Below the pieces are notes generated by a model. That model did no database searches and was not told the DNA's origin. It saw only the letters and a program-made list of their open reading frames with translations. A program made the position numbers and the translations under genes. From assembly GCA_050248495.1 (NCBI GenBank), contig JBFWSG010000013.1, positions 56,171-120,170 of the forward strand: a stretch of DNA of 64,000 bases, in the 5' to 3' direction. Each line of letters opens with the position of its first letter. Position 1 is the stretch's first letter. This DNA comes from DASYDU01 sp050248495. Its GTDB lineage: Bacteria; Planctomycetota; Planctomycetia; Pirellulales; Lacipirellulaceae. Shown in pieces: positions 24,874 through 33,687 of the stretch.

Positions 24874-27615
24874 GTGGCTGACGACGCCGACGAAGTAATC
24901 CCTCCTTCCGATCCGACGGAATCCGATCCTCAAGCGGCCGCCATCGCCCAGCGGCTCATCGACCTGCCGATCGAGGAAGAGCTCCGCGACAGCTACCTCA
25001 CCTACGCGATGAGTGTGATCGTCAGCCGCGCGCTGCCGGACGTCCGCGACGGTCTCAAGCCCTCGCAGCGCCGCATCCTGGTGGCGATGAACGATCTGAA
25101 TCTCACGCCCGGCGCGTCGCGCGTGAAGTGTGCCAAGATCTCCGGCGACACCAGCGGCAACTACCATCCGCACGGCGAATCCGTCATCTACCCCACGCTC
25201 GTCCGCATGGCCCAGGAATGGAACATGCGCCACGTGTTGATCGACAAGCAGGGCAACTTCGGCTCGATCGCCGGCCTCCCCGCGGCCGCCATGCGGTACA
25301 CCGAAGCTCGCATGTCGCCCGTCGCGGCCATGCTGCTCGAAGATTTGAAGCTCGATACGGTCGACTTCGTCCCCACGTATGACGAACGGCACTTGGAGCC
25401 GGTCGTGCTGCCGTCAAAGTTCCCCAACCTGCTGGTGAACGGCTCCGGCGGCATCGCGGTCGGCATGGCCACATCGATCCCGCCCCACAACCTCGGCGAA
25501 GTCTGCCGCGGCATCATCGCGCTGATCGACAATCCGCACATTACGGTGCAGGAGTTGATGGAGCACATCCCCGGCCCGGACTTCCCGACGGGAGGCATCA
25601 TCTGCGGCAAGAACGCGATCTGGAAAGGTTACGAAACCGGCCGCAGCACGATCGTTGTTCGCTCGAAAACGCAGATCGAAGAATTCAAGCCGGGCCGCTT
25701 CCGCATCATCGTCAACGACATTCCCTATCAGCAGACGCGCGACCCCGTCGAGAAGCGAATCCACGAGCTGGCGAACGAAGGCAAGGTGTCGGGCATCTCG
25801 GCCGTCCGCAATGAGAGCGATCTCAAGGAGCCGGTGCGGCTCGTAATCGAGCTCAAGAAGGACGCCGATCCGGACGTGGTGCTCAACCAGCTCTACAAGT
25901 TCTCGCCGCTGCAGGATTCGTTCTCCGTGATCCTGCTGGCGCTCGTGGACGGCAAGCCGCGCACGCTCTCGCTCAAGGAAATGTTGCAGGAGTTCGTGCG
26001 CCATCGCTTCACGGTGATCCGCCGCCGCACCCAGTTCCTGCTCTCCCGCGCCCGCAAGCGCAAGCACACGGTGCAGGGCCTGTTGCTCGCGCACGCCAAC
26101 ATCGATGAAGTGATCCGCGTGATCCGCGCCTCGAAGACGCAGGCCGAAGCCAAAGAGCGCCTCATGCAGATCAAAACGCCCGCCGCCCTCATGAAGCGAG
26201 CCCTCGGCGACGAAGGCTTCGCCCAGTTCCAGGAAGAGCGCGGCGTCGCCGAGGAATATTCCCTCACGCCGGTTCAGGCCGACGCGATCCTCAAGATGAC
26301 CCTCGGCCAGCTGGTCAACTTGGAGCAGGAGAAGCTCTCCAACGAGCATGCCGAGCTGCTCCAGGAAATCGGCGAATACCTGAGCATCCTGGCCGACGAC
26401 GCCCGGATCTACGCCATCATCCGCGACGATTGCGAGGAAGTTGCCCGCAAGCACGCCGACAAGCGCCGCACCGAGCTCTCCGGCGAAGAGATCGGCGAGG
26501 TCAACCTCGAAGACCTCATCGAAGAAGAGCAGATGGTCGTTTCCATCTCGCACAATGGCTACATCAAGCGGACCCCTTCAAGCATCTACCGCGCCCAGCG
26601 CCGCGGCGGCAAGGGCATCAAAGGGGCTGAGGCCGACGAAGAGGATCCGGTCGAGCACCTGTTCGTCACCAGCACGCACGACTACCTGTTGTTCTTCACC
26701 AACAAGGGCAAGGTCTACTGGGAGAAGGTCTACAACCTGCCGCAGCTCCGCCGCGAGAGCAAAGGCCGCGCGGTCGTCAACTTGCTCAACTTGGCTGAAG
26801 ACGAAAAGATCGCCGACTGCCGGGCGGTCCGCGACTTCGACAAGCCGGACCATTGCCTGATGATGGCCACGCGCGGCGGGCTTGTTAAGAAGACCGAGCT
26901 CAAAGCCTACAGCCGCCCGCTCAAGAGCGGTATCATCGCCATCAAGCTCCGCGAGGACGATGAGCTGGTAGACGTCGCCATCACCAAGCCTGGCGACGAA
27001 GTGATCCTGGCCACCGCCCACGGCATGGCGATCCGCTTCAACGAGGCCGATGCCCGCCCCATGGGCCGCAACACCAGCGGTGTCAAAGGCATCTCGCTCG
27101 GCAAGGAGGACCACCTGGTGGGCATGGTCGTCGCCGACCCCGAAGCGACGCTGCTCACCGCCTGCCTCAACGGCTACGGCAAACGCACCCCCTTCGGCCC
27201 CAACGCCGCCCCCGAAGACGGCGAGCCCGCTTCAGCGGGCGGGGAACCTGCGGGCGGGGAACCAGCCGAAACCGCCGAAGCAGCGGAAGAAGAAGGCTCC
27301 TCCTCCAGCTTCCGCTACCGCACCCAAAACCGCGGCGGCAAGGGCCTCCGCGACATCAAGACCACCGAGCGCAACGGCCCCGTGATCGGCATCGTACGCG
27401 TCGACGAAACCGACGAGCTGATGATGATGACCGCCCGCGGCAAGATCCAGCGCGTCGCCGTCTCCGACTTCAATGCCATTGGTCGCAACACCCAAGGCGT
27501 CCGCATCATGTCGCTGGATGAAGGCGACACCCTCGCGGCCATCGTCCGGGTTCCGAAGGAAGAATCCGACGGCGGCGAAGAAGAAGTCACCGCCGCGGGT
27601 GAACTCCCAAGCTGA
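24874..27615 (+). CDS. gyrA: DNA gyrase subunit A
   Basis: The protein of 913 residues starts at GTG and enters the family at LIDLPIEEELRDSYLTYAMS. The catalytic Tyr is residue 142 (AAMRYTEARMS). The quinolone-determining region reads HPHGESVIYPT: Ser103 corresponds to E. coli Ser83, Glu102 to Asp82, and Pro107 to Asp87. The GyrA box QRRGGKG lies near residue 575, which separates it from ParC. An insert rich in Gly, Glu and Pro at about 782-812 lengthens the C-terminal wrapping domain. It introduces negative supercoils with GyrB. gyrB is not in the window. Confidence 0.97.
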   Translation: MADDADEVIPPSDPTESDPQAAAIAQRLIDLPIEEELRDSYLTYAMSVIVSRALPDVRDGLKPSQRRILVAMNDLNLTPGASRVKCAKISGDTSGNYHPHGESVIYPTLVRMAQEWNMRHVLIDKQGNFGSIAGLPAAAMRYTEARMSPVAAMLLEDLKLDTVDFVPTYDERHLEPVVLPSKFPNLLVNGSGGIAVGMATSIPPHNLGEVCRGIIALIDNPHITVQELMEHIPGPDFPTGGIICGKNAIWKGYETGRSTIVVRSKTQIEEFKPGRFRIIVNDIPYQQTRDPVEKRIHELANEGKVSGISAVRNESDLKEPVRLVIELKKDADPDVVLNQLYKFSPLQDSFSVILLALVDGKPRTLSLKEMLQEFVRHRFTVIRRRTQFLLSRARKRKHTVQGLLLAHANIDEVIRVIRASKTQAEAKERLMQIKTPAALMKRALGDEGFAQFQEERGVAEEYSLTPVQADAILKMTLGQLVNLEQEKLSNEHAELLQEIGEYLSILADDARIYAIIRDDCEEVARKHADKRRTELSGEEIGEVNLEDLIEEEQMVVSISHNGYIKRTPSSIYRAQRRGGKGIKGAEADEEDPVEHLFVTSTHDYLLFFTNKGKVYWEKVYNLPQLRRESKGRAVVNLLNLAEDEKIADCRAVRDFDKPDHCLMMATRGGLVKKTELKAYSRPLKSGIIAIKLREDDELVDVAITKPGDEVILATAHGMAIRFNEADARPMGRNTSGVKGISLGKEDHLVGMVVADPEATLLTACLNGYGKRTPFGPNAAPEDGEPASAGGEPAGGEPAETAEAAEEEGSSSSFRYRTQNRGGKGLRDIKTTERNGPVIGIVRVDETDELMMMTARGKIQRVAVSDFNAIGRNTQGVRIMSLDEGDTLAAIVRVPKEESDGGEEEVTAAGELPS

Positions 27616-27641
27616 CAACAATTAATTCGAACCCAAAGTTA

Positions 27642-27692
27642 GCCCCGGGTGATTCGGCCGTCTCAGCGGCCGAACGCCCGGGGCAGTTTTTT
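27642..27692 (+). terminator. intrinsic terminator of gyrA
   Basis: GCCCCGGG at 27642 pairs with CCCGGGGC at 27677, enclosing a second stem TTCGGCCG/CGGCCGAA. Six T follow directly at 27687. It lies 27 bp after the gyrA stop and should be very strong. Confidence 0.92.
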
Positions 27693-27783
27693 CCCGCAAT
27701 CTCTGCCGCTTAAGCACGAATAAAATTCCGCACCGTCTGTAAATCATCCCGGGGCACAACCAACCATCGCGCCGCCAGTCGCC

Positions 27784-29418
27784 ATGTCGACCGACACGCC
27801 CTCCACCGTCCCCCGCCGCAAACGCAGCATCACCCGCTACCTCTTGCTTGCCCTGGTGCTAATCGTGGGCCTCTTCGCCTGGCAACTGCTCGGCCCCTCG
27901 CCGGCAATCCGCATCTCTCCACAAACGACCTACATCACCTCGCCCCTCCGCGTCGACGGACTCCCGGATCTGCGTCGCTACGTGCTCGAAAAGTACCGCG
28001 CTGGCGTGACTCCGGAAAACAATGCCGCCGTCCTCATGTGGCAGAGCTACGGCCCAAAGTGCGGGTCGCACCAGATGTCGCCGGACGAATGGAAGGCGCT
28101 TGGCAAAGAACTCCAATTCACCTCGGTGGAACCCGTCAATGGCTACGTTGGAAAACTGTACTCGAACCAAAGAGCTGTTGCTGCTTGGCTGCATGAGCAG
28201 GGCCGCCTGCACACTCCTCAAGGGAAACCGTCGGAGGAAGCGGTGGCGGAACTCCTGCAGATGGCGTGGCCGTTCAAGACCAGCGAGGCGTCCGATTTGC
28301 TCGACCTCGTGCAAAGCGAAATCGATAAGACTTTGTCTGCTCCCTGGAAATCGGAAGAATTGCCTCCCCTCGCAACCTGGCTGCAGCGGAATCACACCCA
28401 GTTGGATCTACTCGTGGAAGCTTCCAAGCGGCCTCGGTTGTATTCGCCCGATGCATCGTTTCTCGTTGATCCTGAAGCCGATTTATTTTCGTATTCGTCC
28501 TCCGACTTTTTGTGGACGACAAGCGAGATCCGTTATGCTCTGGCATCAAGCGCGATGTGGCATCTGGGCGAAGGTCGGCACCGCGAGGCCTGGGACAATC
28601 TCTTTGCCATTCTTCGCTGGAGCCGACTCATCGGCCAGAATCCTTCGTTAACCGAAAAACTTCGCGCTCATGCCTTCGAGGACACCGCCCAAGCTAGTTT
28701 GGTGGCTCTCATCGAAGACAAGAATCTGCCTCCTGAATTGGCGAGGAAAATTGCGCGCGATTTAGCATCAATGCAACCTGTCGTCCAGTTTGCCGACGCA
28801 TTCGATGAAATGGAACGATTCCACTTCATCCACATGGTCATATTGATTCACAAAGAGGGCGCAGGCACTTTCTTGAGTTACTTTGACCGAGACGATGAAT
28901 CCGCCACCCAAGTGCTCAATCATGTCTCGTTCGATTGGAACGTGGTACTCCAGCGCGGCAACAACTGGTACGACCGAATCTCCGCGGCCTTCAAACTGCC
29001 GAATCACGACGATCGAGAGCGCGAGCTGACTGTCCTCGATTCCGAATTGCAGACACTTTCGGACCAGGTTCGCTCTCCCGGCGTCTGGCTCCAAATCGCA
29101 ATCAACCGACGTCGGCGTAGCGAGACGCTTGCCGCTGCGCTCATCACGGAATTCCAACTGCCGTTATTACGACTGCTGGCGATCGAAGATCAGGCCGCGT
29201 CGCGACTCCAAGGACTACATCTCGCCACCGCCCTGGCCGCATACCGCGCCGAGCACGGCGAATACCCCGAACGACTCAACCAGCTCGTCCCGGAAATCCT
29301 CTCCAAGCTCCCCGAACTCCATTCCGCTGAATCCCTCGTCTACCAGCGCGACGGCGACAGCTACATACTCTCCAGCGGCGGCAACGACCTTGTCCATGAG
29401 AGTGCTGAAGTACCGTAG
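27784..29418 (+). CDS. membrane-anchored protein of unknown function
   Basis: A single N-terminal helix (YLLLALVLIVGLFAWQLL, residues 19-36) follows a basic cytoplasmic stretch, leaving about 500 residues outside. The bulk is helical with repeat-like segments (HREAWDNLFAILRWSRLIGQ, LARKIARDLASMQP). The C-terminus, LHLATALAAYRAEHGEYPER then LNQLVPEIL, followed by YQRDGDSYILSSGGND, resembles the C-terminal module seen in many planctomycete proteins that also share it with pseudopilins. There is no catalytic motif. It lies between the strong gyrA terminator and ugd, so it is transcribed separately. A role in the envelope is likely; nothing more can be said. Confidence 0.7.
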   Translation: MSTDTPSTVPRRKRSITRYLLLALVLIVGLFAWQLLGPSPAIRISPQTTYITSPLRVDGLPDLRRYVLEKYRAGVTPENNAAVLMWQSYGPKCGSHQMSPDEWKALGKELQFTSVEPVNGYVGKLYSNQRAVAAWLHEQGRLHTPQGKPSEEAVAELLQMAWPFKTSEASDLLDLVQSEIDKTLSAPWKSEELPPLATWLQRNHTQLDLLVEASKRPRLYSPDASFLVDPEADLFSYSSSDFLWTTSEIRYALASSAMWHLGEGRHREAWDNLFAILRWSRLIGQNPSLTEKLRAHAFEDTAQASLVALIEDKNLPPELARKIARDLASMQPVVQFADAFDEMERFHFIHMVILIHKEGAGTFLSYFDRDDESATQVLNHVSFDWNVVLQRGNNWYDRISAAFKLPNHDDRERELTVLDSELQTLSDQVRSPGVWLQIAINRRRRSETLAAALITEFQLPLLRLLAIEDQAASRLQGLHLATALAAYRAEHGEYPERLNQLVPEILSKLPELHSAESLVYQRDGDSYILSSGGNDLVHESAEVP

Positions 29419-29648
29419 CTAAAAGCACAGGGGGAAATCCACAACGTTCGCGCCGAGAGTCACCCCCACTTCCGCACCCTCCAATCGCCACGTTCGATTC
29501 AACCCAAACCTCCCAACCTACCCACTCGACGCACGGCGATTCCGCGTTATCATGGAGGCTTCCACAAAGCGGTCTAAGGCCGTGTGGGGCAACGCTTTAT
29601 CATGGAGCAGGTCGGCCAGCCCAGCTCTTCAAAACCAGAAATCCTCCC

Positions 29649-30959
29649 ATGAAAATCGCAGTCATTGGCACCGGATACGTCGGCCTCGTCACCGGCACCT
29701 GCTTCGCCGACAGCGGCAACGACGTCACTTGCGTCGACATCGACCAGAAGAAAATCGACCGGCTCAATCAAGGCGAGATTCCGATCTACGAGCCGGGCCT
29801 CGCCGAGATGGTCGAGCACAACATCGCCGCCGAGCGACTCCACTTCACGACCGACCTCGCCTCGGCGATCAAGCCGGCCGAGATCATCTACCTCGCCGTC
29901 GGTACGCCGCAGAGCGACTCCGGCGCTGCCGACCTGTCGGCGCTGTGGAGCGTGGTCGACGGCATCGCGCCCCACCTGCGGACCGACGCCATCGTGGTCA
30001 CCAAGAGCACGGTCCCGGTCGGCACGAACGCGAAAATCTATGGTCGCTTGCGCGAATCCACCGGCCGCGAGTGCGACGTCGCCAGCAACCCCGAGTTCCT
30101 CAAGGAAGGTTCCGCGATCGAGGACTTCATCAAGCCGGACCGCGTCGTGGTCGGCGTCCGCCGCTACGAAGTCTCCCGCGCACTCTTCGAGCTCTACAAG
30201 CCGTTCCTGCGCACGGAGAACCCGTTCCTCGTGATGTCGCCCGAGAGCGCGGAGATGACCAAGTACGTCGCCAACGCGCTCTTGTCGGTGAAGATCAGCT
30301 TCATCAACGAAATGGCCAACTTGTGCGAACGGATGGGCGGCAACATCAACGACGTCCGCCGCGGCATCGGCCACGACAGTCGCATCGGCTTCGCGTTCCT
30401 GTTTCCCGGCGTCGGCTACGGCGGCAGCTGCTTCCCGAAGGATGTTCGCGCGCTGGAGCAGATGGCCCGCGACCACGGCGTCGCGCCGCGGATGCTCGAA
30501 GCGATCGACGAGGTGAACGAAGCGCAAAAGCGCGTGATGATCGACAAGGTCGGCAAACATTTCGGCGGCAATCTCAAGGGAAAGACCATTGCCGTTTGGG
30601 GCCTGGCGTTCAAGCCGCGGACCGACGACATCCGCGAAGCGCCGGCCCTGGTGCTGATCGATTGGCTGCTGGAGCAAGGAGCTTCGGTCCGCGTCCACGA
30701 CCCCGAAGCGATGGACAACGTCCGCGCGAAATACGGCGACCGCCTCAGCTACTGCGATAAGCAGATGCAGGCTCTCGACGGCGCCGACGCTCTGGCCATC
30801 ATGACCGAGTGGCGCGATTACCAGCGCCCGGAATTCAGCGAGATGGCCACGCGGCTCCGCTCGGCGGTGGTCTTCGACGGCCGCAACCTCTACGAGCCCG
30901 AAATGATGCAGTCCTACGGGTTCAAGTACCACAGCATCGGCCGCCCCGCCGTCGGGTAG
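29649..30959 (+). CDS. ugd: UDP-glucose 6-dehydrogenase
   Basis: The 436-residue protein begins MKIAVIGTGYVGLVTGTCFADSGN, the NAD-binding loop. It has the family motifs STVPVGTN, EFLKEGSAIEDFIKPDR, KISFINEMANLCE and GVGYGGSCFPKDVRAL with the catalytic Cys near residue 261, then KTIAVWGLAFKPRTDDIREAP. It oxidises UDP-glucose to UDP-glucuronate with two NAD, feeding acidic exopolysaccharides. That fits the sulfotransferase operon and the many exoproteins around. It stands alone; the next gene starts 126 bp downstream. Confidence 0.95.
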   Translation: MKIAVIGTGYVGLVTGTCFADSGNDVTCVDIDQKKIDRLNQGEIPIYEPGLAEMVEHNIAAERLHFTTDLASAIKPAEIIYLAVGTPQSDSGAADLSALWSVVDGIAPHLRTDAIVVTKSTVPVGTNAKIYGRLRESTGRECDVASNPEFLKEGSAIEDFIKPDRVVVGVRRYEVSRALFELYKPFLRTENPFLVMSPESAEMTKYVANALLSVKISFINEMANLCERMGGNINDVRRGIGHDSRIGFAFLFPGVGYGGSCFPKDVRALEQMARDHGVAPRMLEAIDEVNEAQKRVMIDKVGKHFGGNLKGKTIAVWGLAFKPRTDDIREAPALVLIDWLLEQGASVRVHDPEAMDNVRAKYGDRLSYCDKQMQALDGADALAIMTEWRDYQRPEFSEMATRLRSAVVFDGRNLYEPEMMQSYGFKYHSIGRPAVG

Positions 30960-31085
30960 TCAAGTTAGCGGCGGGGCTTGACTTCGGCGAGCTCAGCCGA
31001 GCTGCCCCGCGTGTCCAGGCCCCGTTTTTCATTGACCCCCGCGAACCCACCGCATACCCTAAAAGTTGGGAAGGGGAACGGGGCG

Positions 31086-33317
31086 ATGAACAAGCGGGCT
31101 CTGGCGGCGATCGTCATTTATTCACTCTGCGCGCAGTCCGCGCCGCGGCCCGCCCTTGCCACCGGCGTCCCCATCGGCGGCTTCCTGCCGCAAGTCGGCA
31201 TCGCGCTCACCGACGAGTTCGATGACGACCTGAATTTCTTCGCTGTCCCCAGCAACTCACCCGGCGGCAGCTTCCTGGGCAACGGCGGCACGCCATTTTA
31301 TGACGTTGCTCTGGTCGACACCGGCGCCGCCGTCTCGCTGCTCACGGCTCAGGCCTACGACGATTTCAACATCGACGGCCCGTACCCCGGCGAACCGGAC
31401 GGCTTCAGCGGCACCGAGCAGATTCAGATCGGCGGTGCCACCGGCATCCTCTTCGCCGACATCAACGACCCGCTGGGTCTTTACGCCACGGGCCTGCAGA
31501 ATCGCACTGGCACGGCGCCGCTGGTGCTCAACAACAGCAAGATGCGCGGCCAGACCAACACCTCGATGATCACGATCCCCGCCGAGTCGGACCTGCCGAA
31601 CGTCATCGGCCTGACGTACGCCAGCCAATACGCCACGTACATCCGCAACGACCAGCCGCAAATCTTTTCGCTAAACGGCAAGACGGTCCGCTCGCCCTAC
31701 ATCGATTTCCTGCCGCTGGGCAGCGGAGGGCAGCAAGGGATCAGCCGTCGCGCACCGCTATCATTGAACCCAGGCGCCAGTTTCCAGACGCCGCCGTTCT
31801 GGTTCTTCAACAACGACCTGGACATCGACAACCCACAGGAAAATCCATCGCAGCCAACGGTGATTCAAGGCGCGATGTTCTTAAACGTCAATGTTTCTAA
31901 CGAAGGCGAATCGCTCAACAATTTCCAGTTCTTTTTCGACACGGGCGCTGACGTCACGGTCGTCTCCGAGCTCAACGCGGCCCGGCTCGGCTTCGACGTG
32001 CAGCTCGACACGCCGGACTTCACGGTCGCCGTGGTCGGCTCCGGCGGCACGAATCTCGAAGTGCCTGGATTTTTTTGCGAGAGCTTTACGATCCAGGCGA
32101 TCGGCGGCAACGTGACACTCACCAACGTCCCGATCGTCGTGCTGGACGTCACCAACCCGGCCGACCCTGGCAACGTGGTCGACGGCATCGTCGGCACCAA
32201 CTTGCTCTCCGGCCGCAATGTCGTAATTGACCCTAATCCTTCGCTGGGTGGCGGCGGCGTCGGGCCGAGCCTCTACATCAGCGATCCCATCACCACGCAA
32301 AAGAATTGGACGACCACCGCCGCGAGCGGCACGTTCGCTAGCGGCGGCAACTGGAACGCCGGTGCCGCGCCGACGAATCTGGGCGTCGCCAACGTGCGGC
32401 ACGTGTCGGGAGGCAATCAAACCGCGGTCGTCGCGGCGGACGCCAGCGTCTGGGAACTCAACGTCTCCGGCTCGGCGAGCCAGTCGATGACGCTGCAGGT
32501 CAACAGCGGCGTCAAAGTCACGACGTTCTCGGGCATCAACATCGAGAACAATGGGGTCGTCGACCTGCAAAGCGGCACGCTGGATGCACAGTTCGTCGAG
32601 ATCGTCGGCGGAAAGCTTCGCGGAGCAGGCCATATCCACACCGGCAGCGGACGGATCCCGGGCCAGGTGGAAAACCGCGGCGGCACGGTCGAGCCCGGCA
32701 ATGGCATCGGCCAGCTCGCCATCGACGGCCGCTTCGCCAGCGATGCCGACGGCACGCTCAAGATCGAGCTGGGCGGGCTCGCCGCCGGCACGCAATACGA
32801 TCAATTGCTGGTCGATGGCGGAGTGGCGCTGGCCGGAACGCTCAGCATCTCGCTGGCGAACTTGGGCGGCGGGGCGTTCGTCCCGGCGGCCGGCGATTCG
32901 TTCACCATCATCACTGCCACCGACGGCATCAGCGGCACCTTCGAGTCGCTCGTCGGCCCCGCCGGCTACAAATGGCTTGTCGACTACGGCGACGACGCGG
33001 TGACACTCTTCGTCGGACTATCGGGCGACTACAACAGTGACGGCACCGTGAACTCCGCCGATTACTCTCTTTGGCGCGACACGCTCGGCGAAGCGGGCGC
33101 AGGCCTCGCCGCCGATGGCGACGGCGACGGCACGGTCGACGCCGACGATTACGCGGTCTGGAAGAACCACTTCGGCCAGAGCCTTAGCCTCGGCGGCGGC
33201 GCGATCTCTGCCGTGCCCGAACCGACGAGCCTGGTTTTGCTGCTCCTCGCGGCGCTCGCTATTGCGCCCGTTCGGTCTTCAGCGTGGCTTCGCTGTGGAG
33301 CGTTTTCTTGCCGGTGA
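31086..33317 (+). CDS. exported double retropepsin-like protein with beta-helix region, dockerin and PEP-CTERM
   Basis: From MNKRALAAIVIYSLCAQSAPRPALA the protein (743 residues) is exported. Two DTG-containing aspartic protease motifs occur: ALVDTGAAVSLLT (Asp78) and FFFDTGADVTVVS (Asp285), the second followed by IVGTNLL, as in retropepsin-like folds. Residues about 400-640 are beta-rich with autotransporter-like repeats (NNGVVDLQSGTL, GGKLRGAGHIHTGSGRIPGQ, GGTVEPGNGIGQL). Dockerin-like loops (DYNSDGTVNSADY, DGDGDGTVDADDY) lead to VPEPTSLVLLLLAALAIAP. The sorting tail is followed by about 13 extra residues where the gene overlaps convergent tadE by 59 bp. It may act as a surface protease; the active pair is inferred. 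Confidence 0.75.
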   Translation: MNKRALAAIVIYSLCAQSAPRPALATGVPIGGFLPQVGIALTDEFDDDLNFFAVPSNSPGGSFLGNGGTPFYDVALVDTGAAVSLLTAQAYDDFNIDGPYPGEPDGFSGTEQIQIGGATGILFADINDPLGLYATGLQNRTGTAPLVLNNSKMRGQTNTSMITIPAESDLPNVIGLTYASQYATYIRNDQPQIFSLNGKTVRSPYIDFLPLGSGGQQGISRRAPLSLNPGASFQTPPFWFFNNDLDIDNPQENPSQPTVIQGAMFLNVNVSNEGESLNNFQFFFDTGADVTVVSELNAARLGFDVQLDTPDFTVAVVGSGGTNLEVPGFFCESFTIQAIGGNVTLTNVPIVVLDVTNPADPGNVVDGIVGTNLLSGRNVVIDPNPSLGGGGVGPSLYISDPITTQKNWTTTAASGTFASGGNWNAGAAPTNLGVANVRHVSGGNQTAVVAADASVWELNVSGSASQSMTLQVNSGVKVTTFSGINIENNGVVDLQSGTLDAQFVEIVGGKLRGAGHIHTGSGRIPGQVENRGGTVEPGNGIGQLAIDGRFASDADGTLKIELGGLAAGTQYDQLLVDGGVALAGTLSISLANLGGGAFVPAAGDSFTIITATDGISGTFESLVGPAGYKWLVDYGDDAVTLFVGLSGDYNSDGTVNSADYSLWRDTLGEAGAGLAADGDGDGTVDADDYAVWKNHFGQSLSLGGGAISAVPEPTSLVLLLLAALAIAPVRSSAWLRCGAFSCR

Positions 33318-33678
33318 ACTTCGGCACCACCAGCGCGTTGCTGCCCAGCGGGATGTCAATCGACACGGTGACTTCTTCCGTAGTGGATGTGAGCGTTGCC
33401 GGGCTGACCGTGACCTTGGCATCCCGGGCCCCGATGATGTTCAGCAGCGAATTGGCCTTGGCTTTGGCCTCGGCCGCCGTACCGCCGGGCACCATCGCGT
33501 ACCGCGCCGCTTCGTAGCAGGCGTTGTCCGAGGTGTGCCGCAGCACGTTCAGCCAGCCGAATTCGAACGACGACATCAGGAACAGGATGAACAGCGGCAA
33601 CGTGAGCGCGAACTCGGCCGCCGTCGCCCCGCGGCGCGCATCCGCTCTCCGCTTCGATTGTCGATTCATTCGTAACAT
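33259..33678 (-). CDS. TadE-like pseudopilin (copy 2)
   Basis: The 139-residue protein has the TadE signature at its N-terminus: RRGATAAEFALTLPLFILFLMSSFEFGWL, with Glu at position +5 of the processed pseudopilin, followed by NACYEAARYAMVPG. The C-terminal half is a small beta domain. TadE proteins are minor pilins of Flp/Tad adhesion pili, processed by TadV. It ends the minus-strand cluster that also has TadG and another TadE. No Tad ATPase or prepilin peptidase is in the window. Confidence 0.85.
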   Translation of the reverse strand: MLRMNRQSKRRADARRGATAAEFALTLPLFILFLMSSFEFGWLNVLRHTSDNACYEAARYAMVPGGTAAEAKAKANSLLNIIGARDAKVTVSPATLTSTTEEVTVSIDIPLGSNALVVPKFTGKKTLHSEATLKTERAQ

Positions 33679-33687
33679 GCGCGGTTC

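Noticed and set aside
25414..26553. 379-codon minus-strand frame inside gyrA
   Set aside because: Antisense shadow of gyrA; the reading is Leu/Val/Asp-rich and without family resemblance.
29574..30932. 452-codon minus-strand frame over ugd
   Set aside because: Antisense shadow of ugd; GC-skewed composition only.
30960..30984. Possible terminator after ugd (GTCAAG/CTTGAC stem)
   Set aside because: Only six base pairs, a large GC loop and no T-run.
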